6,815 bases of DNA from UBA12276 sp041476285. Lineage in GTDB: Archaea; Micrarchaeota; Micrarchaeia; Micrarchaeales; Micrarchaeaceae. The translations under genes and the position numbers were made by a program. How positions within the stretch are numbered: the first letter of the stretch is position 1; each line of letters opens with the position of its first letter. A model generated the notes under the pieces. It ran no database searches. It was not told the DNA's origin and saw nothing but the letters and a program-made list of their open reading frames with translations. Positions 1 through 5,087 of this stretch are shown one piece after another. Location: contig JBGOTD010000042.1 in NCBI GenBank assembly GCA_041476285.1, positions 1 through 6,815 on the forward strand, given 5' to 3'.

Positions 1-1295
1 ATAAGTTTCATATTATTTCTGTATACCGCAGTAACCTTGTTGTTATAGCGTCTTTTTGCATCCAATACCTGGCTTGCACTCTTTGCCCTGGGAGCAAGCA
101 TCTTGAGCAACGTTTCATCCCAGCCTTCGATTATTCCCGTATGTTCGCAAAGGACGTATTTGTCTTTTCGTAGGTTTCCGTTTAATTCGTCGTGCCTTCC
201 TGATGCAAGATCCAGTATGGAATTGTGCAGCGATGATATTGATACCGGTGTTTCTACCGTGTCTTTCATTCTTACAAGTTTACCGTTCTGGTAATTTGCA
301 GCAATTAGTGGTACTCTCGAAACGCCTTCGTACGGCGGAAGCGAATGATATAAGAGACCATGCTCGCCAAAGAATTGGCCGTGGTCTGATGTAATTATTA
401 CTGTCGCATTTTCTAGCATTCCTCTGTTTTTCAGTATTCCGATTGTTTTACTTACAGAGTTGTCCAGGTACTTTAGCCTTTTGATGTAGCCCCTATGGAG
501 ATGTCTCATGTTATAATCGTTAATCTCTTCTATGTCTGCCAGATACAGCCATTTGTCCTGCGGCACTTTTGCATCGCTTACAGGATAGTGTTCGTGTGCT
601 TCCATATAGTTTATGAATATAAACTGCGGTTTGTAGTTGTAATTAAATGTTAAATGGTCCTGCAGCAACTTGTTTGTGTCATAGGCGCCCCTGTCAAGTC
701 TGTACGTTCCGTCTATTTTTGATGTCCTTTTGTACAAAGACTTTCTAAGGTTCACATAAAGCTTGCTCATTACAGATTTAGGCAGGATCCTTGTTGCAGC
801 ATAACCAGTATTTATCATGTTTATCCTTGCTTCTGCACCTCCGTTAAGTATGAAATTGAATTTTGTCGCCAGGGATCTGTTGTACTTTATATTTGAGTCC
901 AGCCATATGTCCTGGATCTTGTCGAAGCCCGTTGCCAGGTTGGTAAAGCTAGTAAGAAATGGGTTGTTTGAAAGTAGTACGGACTGATAGCCCTTTGTTG
1001 AAAGTTTTCTTGCTATGGTGTCTTCGTTGCCGTTGAGGAATTTTGTCTTTACCATCCATGGATCTATCTTGTACGTGCCGTTCTTTAGAAAGTTCTGTGA
1101 AACTCTTTTTAGTTCTGATACTTTTTTGTTTGTGAATAGCGCTGCATGTGTCGGCGCAGTCCACGTACCAGGAGATACTGCACATTTGTATGTTGTTGCA
1201 TTCCTTGATAGGTAATTTAGCGTACTCAAATTACTTTTATATACATCGCTGGCCCTTGCCGTGTCTAACAAAAGCACGATTATGTTCTTTTTCAT
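1..1295 (-). CDS. Sulfatase-like hydrolase/transferase (alkaline phosphatase superfamily), C-terminus cut off by window edge
   Basis: Reading the minus strand from ATG at 1295-1293 gives 431 residues with no stop before the left edge, so the 3' end is missing. The N-terminus NIIVLLLDTARASD (residues 4-17) matches the first metal-binding strand of sulfatases (LDTxRAD, Asp11). SPGTWTAPTHAALFT (41-55) is the nucleophile region: Thr46 sits where formylglycine sulfatases have Cys or Ser, and His50 replaces the usual Arg. MEAHEHYP (231-238) and TSDHGQFFGEHG (302-313, metal ligands Asp304 and His305) follow, then PYEGVSRVPLI, the typical conserved turn after the SDHG motif. No signal peptide or membrane segment is visible, so it looks cytoplasmic. 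Family knowledge: members cleave sulfate or phosphate esters, or transfer phospho-groups to glycans and lipids. The missing Cys/Ser argues against a formylglycine sulfatase and favours a Thr-nucleophile phosphohydrolase or phosphotransferase. The divergent glycosyltransferase suggests a glycan-modifying role, which is inference. Family assignment is firm; substrate is unknown. Confidence 0.9.
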   Translation of the reverse strand, partial: MKKNIIVLLLDTARASDVYKSNLSTLNYLSRNATTYKCAVSPGTWTAPTHAALFTNKKVSELKRVSQNFLKNGTYKIDPWMVKTKFLNGNEDTIARKLSTKGYQSVLLSNNPFLTSFTNLATGFDKIQDIWLDSNIKYNRSLATKFNFILNGGAEARINMINTGYAATRILPKSVMSKLYVNLRKSLYKRTSKIDGTYRLDRGAYDTNKLLQDHLTFNYNYKPQFIFINYMEAHEHYPVSDAKVPQDKWLYLADIEEINDYNMRHLHRGYIKRLKYLDNSVSKTIGILKNRGMLENATVIITSDHGQFFGEHGLLYHSLPPYEGVSRVPLIAANYQNGKLVRMKDTVETPVSISSLHNSILDLASGRHDELNGNLRKDKYVLCEHTGIIEGWDETLLKMLAPRAKSASQVLDAKRRYNNKVTAVYRNNMKL

Positions 1296-1325
1296 CTTTA
1301 CACGTTGATTATTATTTTGAAACCC

Positions 1326-1333
1326 TATATATA
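1326..1333 (-). promoter_or_regulatory. TATA box for the sulfatase-like gene
   Basis: TATATATA centred near 1330 lies about 35 bases upstream of the ATG at 1295. With the usual archaeal distance of 25-27 bases from TATA to start site, transcription would begin near 1305 and leave a leader of about 10 bases. No good Shine-Dalgarno sequence precedes the ATG, in keeping with a very short leader. The box is nearly symmetrical, so the direction is inferred from the gene. Confidence 0.5.
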
Positions 1334-1340
1334 CATTGTT

Positions 1341-1355
1341 ATGAAACGGTTTCAT
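1341..1355. promoter_or_regulatory. Perfect 15-bp palindrome, candidate operator in divergent promoter
   Basis: ATGAAAC-G-GTTTCAT has two perfect 7-base arms around one central base. It lies between the divergent sulfatase-like and glycosyltransferase genes, just upstream of the minus-strand TATA box, where the BRE and TFB would sit, and about 20 bases upstream of the plus-strand TATA region. The size and symmetry suit a dimeric helix-turn-helix or winged-helix regulator. The regulator is not in this window and the function is inferred. Confidence 0.4.
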
Positions 1356-1376
1356 GTTGGTTAGATACAAAAACCA

Positions 1377-1400
1377 ATATATTTAAACTTTGGTTATATA
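1377..1400 (+). promoter_or_regulatory. TATA region for the glycosyltransferase operon
   Basis: Two TATA-like elements precede the ATG at 1429: ATATATTTAAA (1377-1387), after an A-rich stretch that could act as BRE, and TTATATA (1394-1400). Start sites would fall near 1408 or 1422, giving leaders of roughly 20 or 7 bases. The 6-base inverted repeat AACCAA (1372-1377) / TTGGTT (1390-1395) flanks the first element. GGTGGT touches the ATG directly, which is too close for a normal ribosome-binding site. Confidence 0.5.
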
Positions 1401-1428
1401 ATCAAATTGTTAAAGTTTATTTGGTGGT

Positions 1429-2592
1429 ATGTTGGACATCTGTGTGCTTAATCCTTTCTTTTACCCCTACAAGGGAGGAACAGAAAAGGTATTGCTAGAG
1501 GTCTACAAGAGGCTGGCAAAAAAGCACAACATAACAGTGGTAACTTCCGCACCTATTGAAAGAAACAGGCCGTCAAAAGAGGAGATATTCGGAATAAAGG
1601 TCGTGCGGCTGAGAACATTCCAGGAGCACATACCCATATTCCCAATGCCTTTCCTGTTTTTTGGCGGACTTACAAAAACACTGGCAGAAGAAAAAAGCGA
1701 CATATACCACATCAATAACAGGTACCAGTTCTTCGAGGATAGCGTTCTGACCATAAAAGGCATGGACAAGAAAATAGCCTTAACGGTCCATAATGCACTG
1801 CCGAAGAACATTGACCCGTTGACAGACGATCTTGGCAAATTTTATGACTGGTTATGGGGAAGAAAGTTGATTAGGGCTGCAGACCTGATAACAGGAGTGT
1901 CCACAAATACAGTGAATACAACCGTCCCAATGTCTGAGCGTTACAAGACGCATGTTGTTTTCAACGGTGTAGACTATAAAAAATTCAGGCAGATAAACAA
2001 GTCTGATAAAAACGTGATGCACATATCAAAAGGCCTGGGTTTCAAGAGCGGAAAGACAATTTTGACAAATGGAAGGTTGATCACGCAAAAAGGGCAGGCA
2101 TATCTTCTTAGGGCATTTTCTGAACTTGTGAATAAGGAGCATGAGGACTTAAATCTTCTAATAATAGGCAATGGTCCATTGAAGAGGTCACTTTACAGAT
2201 TTGCAAAGAAGAAAGGTTTGGAAAACAGATTCAAGATAACATACGGCATAGATGACACTAAATTGCCATATTATTACAATGCCTGTGATGTATTTGCGCT
2301 TCCTTCCCTGTATGAGCCTGCTGGTCTTGCGCTCCTTGAGGCACTTTCATGTGAAATTCCTTCGATAATATCAAAGGTTGGGGGAATGCCGGAAATTGCA
2401 GGTGATTGCGCCCTATACGTGAAGCCAAAAGATTATTATAGCATTAAAAAGAGAATCGGTTATGTACTTGAAAATGAAAAGTCGGTCAGCAGTATTGCCA
2501 AAAAGGGCAGGCAGCGAATGATAAAACATCATGATTGGGATAAAATAGCCAAGCAGTATGAAAGATTGTTTTTGAGTACTATAAGGTACTGA
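1429..2592 (+). CDS. GT4-family glycosyltransferase (GT-B fold)
   Basis: The 387-residue protein has the usual length of a retaining GT4 enzyme. The N-terminal Rossmann domain opens with LDICVLNPFFYPYKGGTEK (2-20), where Gly16-Gly17 forms the glycine loop near the donor phosphates; HNALPKN (121-127) is a typical acceptor-side loop. The C-terminal domain begins near residue 209 with TNGRLITQKG (213-222), placing Arg216 and Lys221 as nucleotide-sugar phosphate contacts. LIIGNGP (244-250) follows, then SLYEPAGLALLEA (293-305), which contains the E-x7-E motif (Glu296, Glu304), and VGGMPEI (317-323). The ATG at 1429 is chosen because the first beta strand starts at once. There is no membrane segment, so it acts in the cytoplasm or at the inner membrane face. 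The gene is co-oriented with, and 4 bases from, a flippase-like membrane protein, suggesting a shared lipid-linked glycan or glycolipid pathway. Donor sugar and acceptor cannot be told from sequence. Confidence 0.93.
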   Translation: MLDICVLNPFFYPYKGGTEKVLLEVYKRLAKKHNITVVTSAPIERNRPSKEEIFGIKVVRLRTFQEHIPIFPMPFLFFGGLTKTLAEEKSDIYHINNRYQFFEDSVLTIKGMDKKIALTVHNALPKNIDPLTDDLGKFYDWLWGRKLIRAADLITGVSTNTVNTTVPMSERYKTHVVFNGVDYKKFRQINKSDKNVMHISKGLGFKSGKTILTNGRLITQKGQAYLLRAFSELVNKEHEDLNLLIIGNGPLKRSLYRFAKKKGLENRFKITYGIDDTKLPYYYNACDVFALPSLYEPAGLALLEALSCEIPSIISKVGGMPEIAGDCALYVKPKDYYSIKKRIGYVLENEKSVSSIAKKGRQRMIKHHDWDKIAKQYERLFLSTIRY

Positions 2593-2596
2593 TTGG

Positions 2597-3628
2597 ATGG
2601 CAGAAAAAAAACAATCTCTTTGGGGATTGTCAATACCTACAAAAATGGTGGGCAGGTCAGAATATATAAGGCTTATACACCGTTTGAGATTGTTTGTGGT
2701 TATTGGACTCTGTGTAAGCCTTGTTGTTTTCATATTGGTTGCAGCATTTGGCGGCTTCTCCAACGTGCTCGGCACAATAGAGCACGCAAATCTGTCATTA
2801 TATTTTCTTGCGTTTGTTTGCGTTTTCCTTGGTTATGTGGTTAGGTACGGGAAATGGAATTACTACATGAGCATGCTGAAGATAAAGGTCCATCAGACAA
2901 AGAGCTTCCTAATCTATCTTTCAGCATACAGCATGGATATAACTCCCGGCAGAGTAGGAAGGATAGTTGCAGCTTATACGCTAAAGAAGATAACAAAAAT
3001 AAAATTCATGAGCATTGTGCCGATAGTGACAATGGATCTCTTTACTGATTTCTTCGGGTTTGCGATACTTGCACTCCTTGCAGCGATTTATATCGGCAAG
3101 TACCTGGTATATATCGTCGTGTTTGACCTTGTATTGATAATTCCGTTCGTGCTTCTTATAAATCCGTGGATTTTCAACTTTATAAAAACTAGGAAGAAAA
3201 AGGGCTTTTTGCTCAGGAAACTGGAACAGCACGGAAAGCATTACTACATGTCCCAGAACAAGCTAAACAAACCAGGCATATATCTAGCTTCGGTAATTTT
3301 TACAGTGCCGGCAGACATACTTAATTCCATGGGTTTGTATTTTTCATTGCTGGCCGTTGGTGTAAAACCAAATGCGATAATCTCCTTGTTCATATTTTCA
3401 ACATCGCAGATATTCGGAATGGTTTCCACGCTCCCAGGAAGCATAGGCGTGGCCGATGCGACGCTTGTCGCTCTGCTGAAGACGATGCTTGGCCTAAGCT
3501 CCACACTAAGCTCTGCAGTTACAATAATGACAAGAATAGCCACCCTGTGGTTCGGAGTGGTAATAGGTATGATTATCCTAGTTTATACCATCAGGTACTG
3601 GAAAATGCCAAAGAGGCGTAAAAATTAG
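2597..3628 (+). CDS. UPF0104 / LPG-synthase-TM family (flippase-like) integral membrane protein
   Basis: This 343-residue protein is mostly membrane: hydrophobic segments fall near residues 32-53, 65-83, 137-166, 168-189, 226-255, 258-275 and 305-331, with a shorter one near 103-112, joined by Lys/Arg-rich loops (199-213). Two family signatures are clear: TPGRVGR (116-122), corresponding to the usual TPGRxGE, and LPGSIGVADATLVALL (279-294), corresponding to the usual PGGLGVxEA stretch. These mark the family that includes the membrane half of bacterial lysyl-phosphatidylglycerol synthase and the C-terminal part of haloarchaeal AglD. Stand-alone archaeal members often sit beside glycosyltransferases and are presumed to move lipid-linked intermediates, without direct proof for most. 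No aminoacyl-transferase domain is attached, so it is not a full LPG synthase. The ATG lies 4 bases after the glycosyltransferase stop, with AGGT (2584-2587) as a weak ribosome-binding site, so the two genes are probably co-transcribed. The family call is strong; the transport role is inference. Confidence 0.88.
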   Translation: MAEKKQSLWGLSIPTKMVGRSEYIRLIHRLRLFVVIGLCVSLVVFILVAAFGGFSNVLGTIEHANLSLYFLAFVCVFLGYVVRYGKWNYYMSMLKIKVHQTKSFLIYLSAYSMDITPGRVGRIVAAYTLKKITKIKFMSIVPIVTMDLFTDFFGFAILALLAAIYIGKYLVYIVVFDLVLIIPFVLLINPWIFNFIKTRKKKGFLLRKLEQHGKHYYMSQNKLNKPGIYLASVIFTVPADILNSMGLYFSLLAVGVKPNAIISLFIFSTSQIFGMVSTLPGSIGVADATLVALLKTMLGLSSTLSSAVTIMTRIATLWFGVVIGMIILVYTIRYWKMPKRRKN

Positions 3629-3634
3629 GTAAAT

Positions 3635-4009
3635 TTAATCTTCTGATTCTGAATCAGAGGCATCCTCTTCAGATTCTGCCTCAAATCCGCTCTCTTCGGT
3701 GGTGCCTCCTCCGCTTCCCTTTTCCACTACAGTTATTTTCCCGAACTTTCCTGAAGCAAGTTGTGGCGTGCCCCTGAACTCGTTAACATAGCCGTTTGTG
3801 ACCTCTATTGTGTCGCCGACGTCAACGGTATTTATATCATTGCCCCATAAGGACATCGATATCGAGCCTGTGTCGTCCTGAAGCGTTATGTTTGCTACAC
3901 TTAATCGTTTACCATACTTGGTTACAACTTCTCTTGGTGCGTCCTTCTGCGTTACCTTTGCTTGAACGGTAACGTTGCTTGCACCGACTTTCAAATCACT
4001 TATTTTCAT
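3635..4009 (-). CDS. ssb: Single-OB-fold single-strand DNA-binding protein (archaeal SSB/RPA type)
   Basis: The 124-residue protein has one OB fold (about 1-96), a Gly/Ser/Thr linker (98-104) and a strongly acidic tail rich in Glu, Asp and Ser (105-124). Opening ISDLKVGASNVTVQAKV (3-19), LQDDTGSISMSLWG (43-56) and VGDTIEVTNGYVNEFRG (64-80) follow the pattern of the Sulfolobus SSB. Trp55, Tyr74 and Phe78 line up with the DNA-stacking aromatics Trp56, Trp75 and Phe79 known in that protein. It would bind ssDNA during replication, repair and recombination. The tail resembles the partner-recruiting tails of simple SSBs but lacks the Pro-Phe tip of bacterial SSB. The gene is divergent from mrp and convergent, with 6 bp between stops, with the membrane protein. 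A weak GGCGAG (4013-4018) precedes the ATG. An RNA-binding OB protein is the main alternative. Confidence 0.87.
   Translation of the reverse strand: MKISDLKVGASNVTVQAKVTQKDAPREVVTKYGKRLSVANITLQDDTGSISMSLWGNDINTVDVGDTIEVTNGYVNEFRGTPQLASGKFGKITVVEKGSGGGTTEESGFEAESEEDASDSESED
3642..3658. repeat. 17-bp inverted repeat at the convergent gene junction
   Basis: TCTGATTC-T-GAATCAGA has two perfect 8-base arms. It lies inside the last codons of the SSB gene (the Ser-Asp-Ser-Glu-Ser-Glu region), a few bases from where SSB and the membrane protein gene meet tail to tail. On the minus strand it is followed by T-rich sequence, so a transcription-ending role for SSB is possible. It may equally be a by-product of repeated Ser/Glu/Asp codons. 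Confidence 0.35.
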
Positions 4010-4041
4010 TTTCTCGCCTTATAAATAGATTTTCTATTAGA

Positions 4042-4069
4042 GATAATTTATGATTAGAAAGTTATTTAA
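4042..4069 (-). promoter_or_regulatory. TATA candidates for the ssb gene
   Basis: Read on the minus strand, TAAATTATC (4050-4042) would start transcription near 4020 and give a leader of about 11 bases. TTAAATAAC (4069-4061) would start near 4039 and give about 30 bases that include a small hairpin (AATAGA 4024-4029, TCTATT 4033-4038). A third A/T-rich element near 4019-4027 is too close to the ATG. The whole gap is A/T-rich, so the choice is uncertain. Confidence 0.4.
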
Positions 4070-4113
4070 CTCTATTTGATTTGAATGGTTGCACTTCTGG
4101 TACTTTTTCCACT

Positions 4114-4128
4114 AAATATAATATAAAT
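4114..4128 (+). promoter_or_regulatory. TATA box for the mrp gene
   Basis: AAATATAATATAAAT is centred about 36 bases upstream of the ATG at 4157. A start site near 4147 would leave a leader of about 10 bases, which contains GTGA (4149-4152), a weak match to the archaeal ribosome-binding consensus. Confidence 0.5.
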
Positions 4129-4156
4129 CTGAGAACCATAACCGTATTGTGAAATC

Positions 4157-4966
4157 ATGGCTGAAGAGGAGACTTCGCCAAGAATGCACCCCTCTTTTGT
4201 TGGTGTAATAAGGCAGAAGGAGAGACTGCGGGAAAAACTTTCAAATATAAGGCACAAGATAGGAATCTACAGCGCAAAGGGAGGGGTTGGTAAGACAACA
4301 ATAGCAGTTAACATAGCCTATGTGCTTGCAAAAATGGGGTTCAAGGTCGGGCTTCTCGATGCAGATATAGATACGCCAAACGTTTCACTGTTCATAGGAA
4401 TGGAAGACAGACTGGACTCTCCAAAATTACCGCTCATACCTATAGAAAAGCATGGGGTCAAAATTGCGTCGACCTCGATTTTGATGACTGATCCGGAAAA
4501 ACCCATAATATGGCGCGGGCCGATGATGGTGAAGATGCTTGGCGAATTCTTTGAAAATACAGAATGGGGCGAGCTTGATTATCTTATACTCGACCTTCCG
4601 CCAGGGTCTAGCGATGCACCGCTTACAATAATGCAGGTTCTTGATCTTGACGGCTTTGTAATAGTAACAACCCCGCAGAGGATAGCAGCAATAAACTCCA
4701 TAAGGTCGGGGCTCATGGCTAAAAGGCTAAATGTGGCGATTTTAGGCGTTGTCGAGAACATGTCTGATGGCGAAATAAGCAAAAATACAAATGATGTGGT
4801 TGAAAAGCTTGAAACTGAGCTGCTTGGTACAGTAAGATTTGACGTGAAGTTCAACTCGCTTAGCGACACTGGGAAGGTACCGGTGCTTGAGGATAATGAG
4901 ATTTATAGGGTTTTTGAGGGCATAGTCTCAAAGCTGCCTGGCGGCTCCCCTAAGGGTAATGTATAA
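4157..4966 (+). CDS. mrp: Mrp/NBP35-type P-loop ATPase lacking the CxxC cluster motif
   Basis: The 269-residue protein follows the Mrp/ApbC pattern: a deviant Walker A AKGGVGKTT (40-48, signature Lys41 and catalytic-loop Lys46), LLDADIDTPNV (66-76), WRGPMMVKML (119-128), WGELDYLILDLPPGSSDAPL (137-156, Asp146 as Walker B) and TTPQRIAAI (171-179), then LGVVENMS (196-203). Family members are dimeric cytoplasmic ATPases that carry and hand over Fe-S clusters, normally on a CPxC motif directly after NMS. Here that motif is replaced by polar residues (204-212), and the whole protein has no cysteine. The N-terminus (1-34) is short and lacks the extra DUF59 domain. The gene is divergent from ssb and 121 bp upstream of the thermosome, so read-through is possible. 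Without cysteines a classical cluster-carrier role is doubtful; a regulatory or other ATPase role, closer in spirit to MinD/ParA relatives, is possible. Family membership is sure, function less so. Confidence 0.9.
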   Translation: MAEEETSPRMHPSFVGVIRQKERLREKLSNIRHKIGIYSAKGGVGKTTIAVNIAYVLAKMGFKVGLLDADIDTPNVSLFIGMEDRLDSPKLPLIPIEKHGVKIASTSILMTDPEKPIIWRGPMMVKMLGEFFENTEWGELDYLILDLPPGSSDAPLTIMQVLDLDGFVIVTTPQRIAAINSIRSGLMAKRLNVAILGVVENMSDGEISKNTNDVVEKLETELLGTVRFDVKFNSLSDTGKVPVLEDNEIYRVFEGIVSKLPGGSPKGNV

Positions 4967-4973
4967 ATATTTT
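4962..4973 (+). promoter_or_regulatory. TATA box overlapping the mrp stop, probable thermosome promoter
   Basis: TATAAATATTTT is the best TATA match between mrp and the thermosome, and it includes the mrp TAA stop. The expected start near 4993 would give the thermosome mRNA a leader of about 95 bases. No convincing TATA sequence lies near 5050, where a short-leader promoter would need one. Confidence 0.45.
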
Positions 4974-5005
4974 GTCCCTTCAATAGTATTAGTGTCAAAT
5001 ACGCC

Positions 5006-5028
5006 GTGCGTGGCTGATGTGCATGGCT
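5006..5028 (+). repeat. Imperfect 10-base direct repeat, 13-base period, in thermosome leader
   Basis: GTGCGTGGCT (5006-5015) and GTGCATGGCT (5019-5028) differ at one base. A separate short GTTA triplet repeat follows at about 5051-5061. Both lie in the presumed 5' leader. They could be regulator sites or chance; no tRNA or clear C/D-box RNA can be folded from this stretch by eye. Confidence 0.35.
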
Positions 5029-5087
5029 CTATTTCAACAAAGTTTTTCTAGTTAGTTAGTTGGATTTACGCTCAAATAAGTGATTAT

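Noticed and set aside
103..394. Short plus-strand frames near the left edge
   Set aside because: They lie opposite the conserved SDHG and C-terminal part of the sulfatase-like gene and show no coding character.
1015..1498. Plus-strand open frames of 66 and 116 codons over the sulfatase-like gene start and the intergenic gap
   Set aside because: They overlap the clear minus-strand sulfatase frame and the glycosyltransferase start, and their translations show no domain-like pattern.
2593..2844. TTG-started 83-codon frame at the start of the membrane protein
   Set aside because: It is out of frame with the clear UPF0104 protein that begins at 2597 and has no membrane or domain pattern of its own.
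5001..5040. Possible C/D-box guide RNA around CTGATG
   Set aside because: A full RTGATGA C box and a correctly spaced pair of CTGA D boxes are not present.
4992..5051. 19-codon GTG-started ORF as a confirmed gene
   Set aside because: It has no ribosome-binding site and no known relative; only its position at a predicted transcription start is suggestive, so it is kept as a finding, not a gene.
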